A DNA stretch of 50,868 nt. Source: an uncultured Eubacterium sp. Lineage in GTDB: Bacteria > Bacillota > Clostridia > Oscillospirales > Acutalibacteraceae. The position numbers and the translations under genes were made by a program. Where the stretch lies: NCBI GenBank assembly GCA_944385025.1, contig CALWVQ010000054.1, forward strand, positions 1-50,868, read 5' to 3'. The stretch's first letter is position 1. Every line of letters begins with the position of its first letter. The notes below the pieces were generated by a model. That model saw only the letters and a list, made by a program, of their open reading frames with translations. It was not told the DNA's origin and did no database searches. Shown here piece by piece: positions 15,595 to 23,662 of this stretch.

Positions 15595-16457
15595 TTTGTT
15601 CAATTTGTCCCAGACACTGCAATGTTGACAGAGATATGAATTTTGGCTTTTGCGGCTGTTCAAATCAGTTCAGACTTGCAAGGGCGGCGCTTCACTTTTG
15701 GGAGGAACCTTGTATCAGCGGCAAAAACGGCAGCGGTACTGTGTTTTTCAGCGGGTGCAATTTGAGATGCGTTTATTGTCAAAATTATGAAATCAGTCAT
15801 AAAAACAAAGGCGTTGACGTCAGTCAAAACCGTCTTATTGAAATTTTTGAAAGTCTTGTGGAGCAGGGGGCTGAAAATATCAATCTTGTCAATCCCGCCC
15901 ATTATGCAAATCAGCTTGCTGAGGTTTTGAGTAAATGGAAATCTCCCGTGCCTGTTGTGTATAATTCAAGCGGATATGAGGAGACGGAGGCGCTTAAAAA
16001 TCTTAAAGGTTTGGTGGATATTTACCTGCCGGATTTAAAATACATACGACCGGACAAGGCACAGAAATATTCTTTTGCCTCTGACTATTTTGATAAGGCA
16101 AGTCTTGCAGTTCTTGAAATGCGAGGACAGGTAAAAGATACTTTTCAAGACGGTATGATGAAAAGCGGCTTAATAGTCAGACATTTGATTTTACCTCAAA
16201 ATACAAATTCTTCTCTTGAGATAATTGACTGGGTAAAGGAAAATCTGCCTGATACCTATCTTTCGTTAATGGCGCAGTATGTGCCCTGCGGTGACTTGTC
16301 AGACTGCAAGGAACTTGATAGGAGAATTACAAAGAGGGAATATGACAAGGTGGTTGACTATGCGTTAAGTTTAAATCTTGATAAAATATTTATTCAGGAT
16401 TTAACGTCAGCTGATGAAAAATTTATTCCGCCCTTTGATTTTCAAGGTGTAATTTAG
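15591..16457 (+). CDS. PflX-type radical SAM protein (COG1313-like)
   Basis: A 288-residue radical SAM enzyme. The cluster motif CxxxCxxC is 'CNLRCVYC' in 'FFSGCNLRCVYCQNYEISH' near residue 55, preceded by an N-terminal cysteine-rich part ('CSICPRHC', 'GFCGC') and 'EEPCISG'. This layout is that of COG1313 (PflX), related to glycyl-radical activating enzymes but with no established substrate. No pyruvate formate-lyase or other glycyl-radical enzyme gene lies in this window. It overlaps the rsmI stop by four bases, so it is made with two RNA methyltransferases. Confidence 0.88.
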   Translation: MICSICPRHCNVDRDMNFGFCGCSNQFRLARAALHFWEEPCISGKNGSGTVFFSGCNLRCVYCQNYEISHKNKGVDVSQNRLIEIFESLVEQGAENINLVNPAHYANQLAEVLSKWKSPVPVVYNSSGYEETEALKNLKGLVDIYLPDLKYIRPDKAQKYSFASDYFDKASLAVLEMRGQVKDTFQDGMMKSGLIVRHLILPQNTNSSLEIIDWVKENLPDTYLSLMAQYVPCGDLSDCKELDRRITKREYDKVVDYALSLNLDKIFIQDLTSADEKFIPPFDFQGVI

Positions 16458-16473
16458 ATAAAGAGGAAGTTTT

Positions 16474-16911
16474 ATGCGTAAGTTTTTAAAGGAATTTAAA
16501 GAGTTTATATCTAAAGGAAATGTAATGGACCTTGCCGTAGGCGTTATCATCGGCAGCGCTTTTTCAAACATTGTTAAATCACTTACCGATAACATTATAA
16601 AACCCATAATTGACTGCTTCGGCGGTGCCAATATCCAAGGTAAACTATATCTTACCGAGGAAAGTTATATTGATTACGGCGCATTTATATCTGCAGTAAT
16701 TAATTTTTTGATTATGGCACTTATAATTTTCTGTATAATAAAGGCTGTAAATAAATTAATGTCAATATCAATAGTTCAGGAAATAAAGAATTTACAGGCA
16801 GAGGAAGAGGAGAAACCTCCTACCACGAAGATTTGTCCTTACTGCAAAAGCGAAATTCCTATTGACGCGGTGAAATGCTGTCACTGCACGTCTGATTTGC
16901 CTGAAGAATAA
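16474..16911 (+). CDS. mscL: Large-conductance mechanosensitive channel with C-terminal zinc ribbon
   Basis: A 145-residue MscL. The first transmembrane helix and pore motif 'NVMDLAVGVIIGSAFSNIVKSL' (residues 17-37, shown in part) and the second helix at about 70-95 are normal for this homopentameric pressure-release valve. The usual C-terminal helical bundle is followed by a short acidic linker and a four-cysteine module, 'CPYC' at 121-124 and 'CCHC' at 135-138, a probable zinc ribbon in the cytoplasm. I recall similar tails in some Firmicutes MscL proteins. The gene begins 16 bases after the radical SAM gene with GAGGAAG upstream. Confidence 0.93.
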   Translation: MRKFLKEFKEFISKGNVMDLAVGVIIGSAFSNIVKSLTDNIIKPIIDCFGGANIQGKLYLTEESYIDYGAFISAVINFLIMALIIFCIIKAVNKLMSISIVQEIKNLQAEEEEKPPTTKICPYCKSEIPIDAVKCCHCTSDLPEE

Positions 16912-16929
16912 TTTGAAAGGGGTATTATT

Positions 16930-17862
16930 GTGAAAGTAAAGGAGTATTCTTATCCCAGCGCATCAGGTCTTTGTGAAATCAAGGCTTGGCAGTGGTCGCC
17001 TGACGACGACAAGGTAAAAGCCGTTTTGCAAATTCATCACGGTATGGCGGAGCATTCGGGCAGGTATAAAAACGCAATTAAAGCCTTTACCGATATGGGT
17101 TACGCCGTATTTATGAACGATATGATAAATCACGGCAAGTCTAACAAAGATAAAAAAGATTTAGGTTATTTCGGCAAAAAGGACGGCTATAAGAGCATTA
17201 TAAAAGACGCCAAAACTCTAATGGATATAGCAAAAAAAGAGTATCCCGATAAGCCGTATATAATAAGCGGTCATTCAATGGGAAGCCTTGCAATGCGCTG
17301 TTTCATAAACGATTATAACGACTGTTTTGACGGCGCAGTGTTTATCGGTACATCGGGTACAAACCCTCTTGCGCAAATAAGCCTTGTACTTACAGGAGCG
17401 GTAAGTGCTGTTAAAGGGGATAAATATAAGTCTCAATGGCTTTATAATATAGCTTTCAAGCCTTATGATAAGCCTTTTGAACACAGGACTACTTACGACT
17501 GGGGAACAAGGGATAAGGCGTCTGTGGACGATTATATGGCTGATGAATACTGTGGTTTCCTGTTTACCGCTTCAGGATATCAGGATTTGGGCAAAATGGT
17601 TATTGAGTGCAACAACGATAAATGGTATCAGAATGTAAAAAAAGATACTCCCGTTCTTCTTATCAGCGGTTCTATGGACCCTGTTGGTAATTACGAAAAG
17701 GGTGTTAAAGAGGTTTATGATAAACTTATTAAAACAGGTCATACCTGTGTGGATATCAAGCTTTACCCCAATGCCCGCCACGAAATATTAAACGAGCTTA
17801 ATAAAGAAGAGGTGTATGAATATATTGATAATTTCATAACCTCAAATGTGCTTAATAAGTAA
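16930..17862 (+). CDS. Alpha/beta-hydrolase, monoacylglycerol-lipase/lysophospholipase type
   Basis: A 310-residue serine hydrolase. The N-terminal 'HHGMAEHSGRY' motif contains the HG oxyanion dipeptide followed by the MAGL-like 'AEHSGRY', the nucleophile elbow is 'GHSMGS', an acidic residue lies in 'SGSMDPVGN' and a His in 'NARHEILNE', giving the full triad. No signal peptide is seen, so it is probably cytoplasmic and acts on monoacylglycerols or lysophospholipids. It starts with GTG at 16930, with AAAGGGG upstream, 18 bases after mscL, and the operon ends in the terminator at 17876. Confidence 0.88.
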   Translation: MKVKEYSYPSASGLCEIKAWQWSPDDDKVKAVLQIHHGMAEHSGRYKNAIKAFTDMGYAVFMNDMINHGKSNKDKKDLGYFGKKDGYKSIIKDAKTLMDIAKKEYPDKPYIISGHSMGSLAMRCFINDYNDCFDGAVFIGTSGTNPLAQISLVLTGAVSAVKGDKYKSQWLYNIAFKPYDKPFEHRTTYDWGTRDKASVDDYMADEYCGFLFTASGYQDLGKMVIECNNDKWYQNVKKDTPVLLISGSMDPVGNYEKGVKEVYDKLIKTGHTCVDIKLYPNARHEILNELNKEEVYEYIDNFITSNVLNK

Positions 17863-17875
17863 TCTGTAAAAGAAG

Positions 17876-17903
17876 AAGCCACACCGAAAGGTGTGGCTTT
17901 CTT
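17876..17903. terminator. Bidirectional terminator between convergent genes
   Basis: AAGCCACACC and GGTGTGGCTT form a 10-pair stem with a GAAA tetraloop; a T-rich tract follows on the plus strand and A/G-rich sequence precedes it, so it can serve both converging genes. Confidence 0.85.
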
Positions 17904-17910
17904 ATTATGA

Positions 17911-18588
17911 TTATGATACCTGTATTATCTCGTTAAATACCGCCGTCATTTTTTTGCTGATATTTAGGTCGATGTGAAGGGAACCGAAATACCAGTGGTA
18001 GTAGTCAACATTATGCATAATCTCCTGTAAATAAGTGTTTAAAGGAGTTATAAGAATGTTTCTGTTAGTTCTCTGCTTAAGTATTTCTTTTGCAATAGTG
18101 GGCGCTTCGTAAGTCAGAATATAGTTAATGTTTCTTTCAGTGTCATTTAGGTTGTCAACACCGTTTTTAAGCTCTTCTGCACTTGGAAGCTCTTCCTCCC
18201 ACCAGCTTTCTCCTTGGGTTCTCATAAAGGCGTCCTCACTTTCGCCGCCGCCCATTGCAAAAAACGTTTTGCCTTCAAATGAAAATACTTCGCCTCTCAT
18301 AAGGTGGTATATGTTGTCAGCTATCTTATGAGTGTTTCCGCCTTTCCATCTGTACGGCTGATAAGAGTTGAGAACGTCAAAATTCTCGTGAGCGCCGTCA
18401 ATAAAACAAATGGTGTACTTTCTTTTTTTCAGCCATTCCATTTTTTTCTTTTCGTTTTCGTCGTCGGGGTTCCAAATAAATCCGAAATCGCCGCAAACAA
18501 TAAGTATATCTTTTTCGCCAAGCTTTGAAAGCTTGGGATTTTTAAAGCAGTTAAGGTCGCCGTGTGTGTCGCCTGTTAAATAAATCAT
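17911..18588 (-). CDS. Metallophosphoesterase-fold protein with degenerate metal ligands
   Basis: A 225-residue protein with the calcineurin-like phosphoesterase fold. The first motif is intact, 'TGDTHGD' (Asp7, His9), as is 'CGDFGFIW' (Asp34). Later motifs are changed: the usual GNHE is 'GAHE' (Ala66), the usual THxxP is 'TYEAP' (Tyr160), and the usual GHxH is 'GSLH' (Ser203). Three expected metal ligands are therefore missing, so it may be inactive or bind a single metal. The closest type I know is the family of small phage- and Firmicutes-encoded phosphoesterases. The ATG at 18588 follows TGGAGA. It stands alone, convergent with the lipase-like gene. Confidence 0.8.
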   Translation of the reverse strand: MIYLTGDTHGDLNCFKNPKLSKLGEKDILIVCGDFGFIWNPDDENEKKKMEWLKKRKYTICFIDGAHENFDVLNSYQPYRWKGGNTHKIADNIYHLMRGEVFSFEGKTFFAMGGGESEDAFMRTQGESWWEEELPSAEELKNGVDNLNDTERNINYILTYEAPTIAKEILKQRTNRNILITPLNTYLQEIMHNVDYYHWYFGSLHIDLNISKKMTAVFNEIIQVS

Positions 18589-18685
18589 AAAAATCTCCAA
18601 AAAAATAAATATATCTCTTTAAATAGTTAAAGAAAGATGATAATATATTAATATAATATATTTTTAATCAAAAGGTGTCAAGTCT

Positions 18686-20074
18686 ATGAAAAAAACACTT
18701 TCATATATTTTATCTCTTGTTATTGCGGTGAGCACACTTTTCAGTTTTCCAGCGCTGAACACACAGGCTGCGGTTTATGAGCCTGATACCAAGATATATG
18801 CCGAGGCGTATATGCTGATTAATCTTGATGACGACAGTTATCCCGTTGTTGCCGAAAAAAATCCTGACGAAAGGCTTTATCCTGCGTCCCTTACAAAGAT
18901 TGTTACGGCAATGGTGGTACTCAATAAGGTAAAAGATTTAAACGCAACTACAACTATGAGCCAGTCTGCATTTGACGCAACTTTGGGTACAGGTGCCCAA
19001 GTGGCAGGCATTGAGGTAGGGGAAAAACTTACTATTGATATGCTTTTAAAACTAACCCTTGTGTATTCAGCCTGCGATGCCAGTCAGGTTTTGGCGGAGT
19101 ACGTCAGCGGAGATGTAAAGACATTCGTTAATGAAATGAATACGTGGGTAAAAAGCCTTGGCTGCAATGATACAAATTTTGTAAATCCCGACGGGCTTCA
19201 CGACGATAACCATTATTCAACAGCGTCAGATATGGCAAAAATAACTCTTGCAGCTCTTAAAAACAGTAACTTTGTAAAATATTCAACAACCACATCGGTT
19301 GAATTTCACGGTATGACTCTTTCTCATACAAACCTTATGCTTTCACCTGGATATACTACGTATTATTATGAATACGCACAGGGAATAAAGACGGGCTCTA
19401 CCGAAGAGGCTGACTACTGCGTAATTACAAAAGCCTCAAAAGACGGATATAATTATCTTGCAGTAGTTATGAAATCCCCAAGGCAGAGAATAAACGGCGA
19501 ATCATACGAAACAAAATGCTCTTTTGTTGATGCTAAGTCTCTTTTTGAATGGGCGTTTAACGGGCTTAAATATACTACTCTTATCAGTCAGGGAGAAGTT
19601 ATAAGCGAAATACCTGTTGAGGACGGCAAGGACGCCGATACAGTTCAGCTTGTAGCAAAAGAGGATGTTAATGTTATTGTTCCCGCAGGGCTTGATAAAT
19701 CGGCAGTTATCTACGACATTGTTGAAAAGCCCGAAACATTAAGCGCTCCAGTAAGTAAAGGACAGGAAGTATGTAAGGCTAACGTAATATACGGCGATAT
19801 GGTGGTGGCTACCGTTACTCTTGTTACGGCAAACGACGTTGAGCTTTCCACTTTTTTAAAAGTGATAAATGCTGTTAAGAGCTTTTTAGGTTCAACATTT
19901 GTCAAGATTGTTCTTGTAGTGGCATTTTTGCTTGTGATTATTTATGTGTTCCTTTTCATTAATAATCAGAAAAAGAAGAAAAGGCGCCGTCAAAAGAAAA
20001 TCGAGCGTGCTATGCAGAGAGAGGAGCAGGATAATAACCCTGATGATTTTCTTCCTCCTCCTGCAAGAAGATAG
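18686..20074 (+). CDS. D-alanyl-D-alanine carboxypeptidase (DacA/DacF family)
   Basis: A 462-residue penicillin-binding protein of peptidase family S11. It has a signal peptide (to about residue 29), the catalytic SxxK as 'SLTK' (Ser68-Lys71), KTG at 235-237, and a C-terminal transmembrane helix (about 410-430) with a strongly basic cytoplasmic tail. The second motif, usually SxN (SGN or SAN), reads 'SACD' at 128-131, so Asn is replaced by Cys. The enzyme would trim the terminal D-Ala from peptidoglycan stem peptides outside the cell. The family is known; whether the Cys lowers activity is not. Confidence 0.9.
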   Translation: MKKTLSYILSLVIAVSTLFSFPALNTQAAVYEPDTKIYAEAYMLINLDDDSYPVVAEKNPDERLYPASLTKIVTAMVVLNKVKDLNATTTMSQSAFDATLGTGAQVAGIEVGEKLTIDMLLKLTLVYSACDASQVLAEYVSGDVKTFVNEMNTWVKSLGCNDTNFVNPDGLHDDNHYSTASDMAKITLAALKNSNFVKYSTTTSVEFHGMTLSHTNLMLSPGYTTYYYEYAQGIKTGSTEEADYCVITKASKDGYNYLAVVMKSPRQRINGESYETKCSFVDAKSLFEWAFNGLKYTTLISQGEVISEIPVEDGKDADTVQLVAKEDVNVIVPAGLDKSAVIYDIVEKPETLSAPVSKGQEVCKANVIYGDMVVATVTLVTANDVELSTFLKVINAVKSFLGSTFVKIVLVVAFLLVIIYVFLFINNQKKKKRRRQKKIERAMQREEQDNNPDDFLPPPARR

Positions 20075-20090
20075 TTAAAAGTAAACTAAT

Positions 20091-20123
20091 AAAAGGTGTA
20101 TATCCAATGGATATACACCTTTT
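20091..20123. terminator. Bidirectional terminator
   Basis: AAAAGGTGTATATCC and GGATATACACCTTTT form a near-perfect 15-pair stem with a small loop, between the convergent carboxypeptidase and glucosaminidase genes, with T runs on both strands. Confidence 0.85.
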
Positions 20124-20129
20124 ATTGTT

Positions 20130-21790
20130 TTATGCAGTTGTCGTTGCAGATACGCCGTCAGTACTGTAACCGAAGTACATTTGGTCACGGTAATCCCTGT
20201 AACCGAGTATTTCATATTTGTACGTTGTTGATTTATTTAAACCTGTATCGGTAAATGTAGTAGTACCTGCGTTTACTGTTGCGTAGTATTCAAAATCCTT
20301 TGTGGAGTCGTTATACTTGTAAATTCTGTATCCCGTTACTCTGTCCTCGCTGTCCCAGCTGAGAGTAACAGAATTGCTTGTTGTGCTGTCGACCTTGAAA
20401 TTATCAATAGCGTTTGCTCTTGTTACCTGGTAAACCTCGTTTGAATAAGGTCCCGTCATCTGATAAGCTCCGCCTGTTTCCTTAACCTGTACTCTGAACA
20501 GGTAAGCTCCGCAGGTAATAAGACCGCTTACTTTCATTGAAGTACCTGTGGTAGAACCGTAAACTGTCCAAGCGCCGCTGCGGTAAACCTGTACGCTGTA
20601 ATTTTTAGCGCCGCTTACCTTACTCCAGCTTAATGTTACGGAGTTGTTTGTATAGCTTGAAATCTTTAAATCGGGAGCAGTAAATCCGCTTGTTTGACCT
20701 GTTATACTGTCGTTGCTGTAACCAAAGTACATTTGATCACGGTAATCCCTGTAACCGAGTATCTCATACTTATGAGTTGTGCCGTTTTCAAGGTGTAAAT
20801 CAGTAAATGTAGTAGTACCTGCGTTTACTGTTGCATAGTATTCAAAATCCTTTGTAGAATTGTCGTACTTGTAAATTCTGTATCCCGTTACTCTCGGCTC
20901 TGCGCTCCACGAAAGAGTGATTGCATTGTCAGTAGAGTAGGCAACCTTAAAGTTAGAGATTGCGTTTGCTCTTGTTACCTGATAAACCTCGTTTGAATAA
21001 GGTCCGATTTCGCCGGAAGATGATTTTGGCTGAACCTTAAACAGATATGCCCCGCAGGTAATAAGACCGCTTACTTTTATTGAGGTGCTTTTTGTATTTG
21101 CATACGTCGTCCATCCGCCGCTGCGGTATACCATTACGTTATAACTGCTTGCATTTGAAACAGCGTTCCAGCTCAGTGATACGGTTGTGTTTGTGTATCC
21201 CGTAATTTTAACAGTCGGGGCGTCAAGTCCCGTAGTTTTTGCAGTAACTCCGTCAGTGCTGTAACCGAAATACATTTTGTCACGGTAATCCCTGTAACCG
21301 ATTATTTCGTATTTATAGGTAGATCCTTTGCTTAATCCTGTATCAGTAAATTTGGTAGTACCTGCTTTTACTGTTGCATAGTATTCAAAATCTTTTGTAG
21401 AGTTGCTGTATTTGTAAATTCTATATCCTGTTACTCTCGGCTCTTCGTTCCACGAAAGAGTTATAGTTGAATTGGTTGCGCTGTCAACTTTAAATCCGGA
21501 AATTGCATTTGCTCTTGTTACTTGATACACTTCGTCTGAATAACTGCCGTAATAATTTTTTGAAGCGTATTTTTCATATGCTCTTACTCTGAACAGATAA
21601 GCTCCGCAAGAGATAAGACCGCTTACTTTAATTGATGTGCTTGTTGTGGTGTCGTAAGTAGTCCAAGCACCGCTGCGGTATACCTGAACTTGATAACCGT
21701 CTGCGCCGCTTACTTTGTTCCAGCTAAGGGATACCGAATTGGCAGTATAGCCTCTTATTTTTAAGTTAGTTACTTTTGCCACTGAAACAG
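20130..21790 (-). repeat. Three tandem coding repeats of about 540-560 bases (FN3 pairs)
   Basis: Blocks at roughly 20133-20693, 20694-21230 and 21231-21780 each encode one A-type and one B-type FN3 module. The most conserved stretch encodes 'GYRDYRDQMYFGYS' (or DK) and recurs near 20160, 20715 and 21255, while module edges have diverged. This points to duplication of a two-module unit. Confidence 0.85.
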
Positions 21791-23087
21791 GGTTTGAACT
21801 TTCGTTAGGCATTGCATTAAAAACAGGAATTTCAAATGTTTTAGTGTTGGCTAAAATACCTGCATTTTTATATGCGCTGTAGGTGGATTTTGCTTCTGCA
21901 GCCGCAGCCTGTACGTTTGCCATATACTCGTGACTGTGAAGCTGTCCTGAATCAGGATTTACGTTGAATTTCTGCAAATATCCTGTAAACTGGTCGCCGT
22001 AGTTGTTTGCTATCCACTGTGCTCCGTTAATAATTGAAATATACGGACTGGTCCAAGGTCTGTTGTAGCTTGGTTTTGATTCGGATACATTGTCGATTAA
22101 ATCAGAACGGATATATCCGGTATATTTTTTGCCGTTTGCTGTAAGGCTTACCTTGTACCATTTGTATCCGTCGCTTTGCTTTGACGTGGTCTCAAGAATT
22201 GTTACCTTTGTTCCTTCCGGTACGCTTGAGTAAAGAATGTTATCGTTTGTTGCGGTAGAAGGAGTGCTTCTGATTTTGCAAACGCAGTTAGTATAGTAAC
22301 CGCCGCCTGTTGATTTTACAGACGCCCAGGCAAGTCCGTCTACTGCGCCTGTGTTTGCGTTGATATTGTAGTAGTTGTAAATACCCTTGTAGCCGTTTAC
22401 AGTACCGCTGGCACCGCCTGCGCTTGCAGTAGCTCCGCCAACCTCCTGTCTGATTTTTGAGGCAAGGTAGTATGCGCTTAATCCGCTTTTATCAGAAGCT
22501 TCCATAATTGCTTCTGAATACTTTTTGTTGATTGACTTTTTCTTTCCGTTAGCATCCAGGTATGTAATGTTTGAATCATACATCCAAGTGCCTTTCAGTA
22601 TGGTTTCAACACCTGACTGCGATTGAGTTCCGTTGTATCTTACGGATTCAAACTGGAATATTTCAGACTCATTTAAGAAATTTCTCGGGTCCATATAGTA
22701 TTCAACAGCACTTTTAGACGCTGCAACCCAGTTAGACGGTTCAAAAATTACATAGTTTCCGTTTTTATAACAGGTTGAGCATTTGCAGTACATACTTGTA
22801 GCATTACCTGACCATTTTTCTATGAGCTGCTGTTTGTGGGGAGTGCGTTCCTCACTTACGGCATTGCTCCAAGTAAGTCCTGTATTGAAAGGTTTGAATA
22901 TCCAGTTAGGATATTTTTCGTGAAGATCAACCAAATCGTCAATGTAGCTTTCAGGAAATCCTAAGTCTCTTAATTTCTGAGCATACGAATTGGTAGCCGC
23001 TTCAGCTTCAACCGCTGTAAACGGCGAAATAATGATTATATTAATCGTAAGAACTGCACATAAAAGTGCAGATATGATTTTTTTCAT
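20130..23087 (-). CDS. Secreted N-acetylglucosaminidase with SH3 and six FN3 modules
   Basis: A 985-residue exported protein. A signal peptide (about residues 1-30) precedes a clostridial glucosaminidase region (GH73-like): 'YYMDPRNFLNE' near 130, 'SGLSAYYLASKIRQEVGG' near 201 with Glu215 as the likely catalytic acid, and 'GLAWAS' near 251. A bacterial SH3 module (about 267-333, 'KIRSTPS...GYIRSDLID') follows, then the domain appears to resume ('YISIINGAQWIANNYGD'). From about residue 438 to the end there are six fibronectin type III modules as three A-B pairs. It is a probable peptidoglycan hydrolase for cell separation or turnover. AAGGAGGT lies before the ATG. Confidence 0.9.
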   Translation of the reverse strand: MKKIISALLCAVLTINIIIISPFTAVEAEAATNSYAQKLRDLGFPESYIDDLVDLHEKYPNWIFKPFNTGLTWSNAVSEERTPHKQQLIEKWSGNATSMYCKCSTCYKNGNYVIFEPSNWVAASKSAVEYYMDPRNFLNESEIFQFESVRYNGTQSQSGVETILKGTWMYDSNITYLDANGKKKSINKKYSEAIMEASDKSGLSAYYLASKIRQEVGGATASAGGASGTVNGYKGIYNYYNINANTGAVDGLAWASVKSTGGGYYTNCVCKIRSTPSTATNDNILYSSVPEGTKVTILETTSKQSDGYKWYKVSLTANGKKYTGYIRSDLIDNVSESKPSYNRPWTSPYISIINGAQWIANNYGDQFTGYLQKFNVNPDSGQLHSHEYMANVQAAAAEAKSTYSAYKNAGILANTKTFEIPVFNAMPNESSNPVSVAKVTNLKIRGYTANSVSLSWNKVSGADGYQVQVYRSGAWTTYDTTTSTSIKVSGLISCGAYLFRVRAYEKYASKNYYGSYSDEVYQVTRANAISGFKVDSATNSTITLSWNEEPRVTGYRIYKYSNSTKDFEYYATVKAGTTKFTDTGLSKGSTYKYEIIGYRDYRDKMYFGYSTDGVTAKTTGLDAPTVKITGYTNTTVSLSWNAVSNASSYNVMVYRSGGWTTYANTKSTSIKVSGLITCGAYLFKVQPKSSSGEIGPYSNEVYQVTRANAISNFKVAYSTDNAITLSWSAEPRVTGYRIYKYDNSTKDFEYYATVNAGTTTFTDLHLENGTTHKYEILGYRDYRDQMYFGYSNDSITGQTSGFTAPDLKISSYTNNSVTLSWSKVSGAKNYSVQVYRSGAWTVYGSTTGTSMKVSGLITCGAYLFRVQVKETGGAYQMTGPYSNEVYQVTRANAIDNFKVDSTTSNSVTLSWDSEDRVTGYRIYKYNDSTKDFEYYATVNAGTTTFTDTGLNKSTTYKYEILGYRDYRDQMYFGYSTDGVSATTTA

Positions 23088-23149
23088 TTTTGTACCTCCT
23101 TATTATATAGATTTATACTAACACGCTGTAACAGTTTTGTCAATTTGAT

Positions 23150-23164
23150 ATTACAAATTGTAAT
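23150..23164. promoter_or_regulatory. 15-base perfect palindrome, candidate operator
   Basis: ATTACAA, a central A, then TTGTAAT. It lies in the 160-base gap between the divergent glucosaminidase and the XRE regulator, about 30 bases upstream of the regulator's promoter. It is a plausible binding site for the adjacent HTH protein. Confidence 0.45.
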
Positions 23165-23192
23165 AAATTGCTACTGTTTAGTTTGACATATA

Positions 23193-23221
23193 TTGACATA
23201 TTGTGATAAATTGTTTATACT
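23193..23221 (+). promoter_or_regulatory. SigA-type promoter of the XRE regulator
   Basis: TTGACA at 23193-23198, a 17-base spacer and TATACT at 23216-23221. A second TTGACA lies ten bases upstream at 23183. Confidence 0.7.
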
Positions 23222-23248
23222 TGTCAGTGTGCAAGGGGGGTGTGTTTG

Positions 23249-23623
23249 TTGGAACTCGGTGAAAAGCTGAAATTCCTTCGCAATAGTCTTAACTTAACTC
23301 AAAAACAAGTTGCTGATGCTCTTGGAATTGAAAGAAGTGCGTATACCTATTATGAAAAGGGAACTACTAAACCGAAGATTAAGACCTTAAGCTTACTGGC
23401 ACGTATGTATAATATATCGGTTGATGAACTTTTGGAACTTGATATTGAACAAGGTGAGATTATGAGAGTTAAGTCTAACAATCCCGTTGTTGATAACTGG
23501 ACGTCAAGTGATAAGTTTAACGAACTGTCTGATTATGAGCAGTCTGTATTGATAAGATTGAGATTGCTTTCAGGTGAAGATAAAAAGAAAGTTATTGAGT
23601 ATATTGACAAAAAATTAAAATAG
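23249..23623 (+). CDS. XRE-family helix-turn-helix regulator
   Basis: A 124-residue protein. Residues 1-65 are a Cro/C1-type HTH ('LTQKQVADALGIERSAYTYYEKGTTKPKIKTL', shown here only by its start and end) and the rest is a short helical domain that I cannot name. The TTG at 23249 is chosen because AAGGGGGG ends eight bases upstream; GTG at 23240 would overlap that site. It faces away from the glucosaminidase gene, and the gap holds a perfect palindrome, so it may control itself, the hydrolase or both; this is inference from position. Confidence 0.85.
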   Translation: MELGEKLKFLRNSLNLTQKQVADALGIERSAYTYYEKGTTKPKIKTLSLLARMYNISVDELLELDIEQGEIMRVKSNNPVVDNWTSSDKFNELSDYEQSVLIRLRLLSGEDKKKVIEYIDKKLK

Positions 23624-23624
23624 C

Positions 23625-23657
23625 AAAAAAGGATTAAGCACCGCTTAATCCTTTTTT
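23625..23657. terminator. Bidirectional terminator
   Basis: AAAAAAGGATTAAGC and GCTTAATCCTTTTT form a stem of about 14 pairs with a three-base loop, between the convergent XRE and AGCS genes. Confidence 0.88.
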
Positions 23658-23662
23658 ATTTA

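Noticed and set aside
15271-15663. Open frame of 130 codons opposite rsmI
   Set aside because: It is the complementary reading of conserved rsmI codons without a ribosome site.
20130-21790. Repeats that could be taken for a CRISPR or minisatellite array
   Set aside because: They are long, in frame, and encode FN3 modules; unit length is about 540-560 bases.
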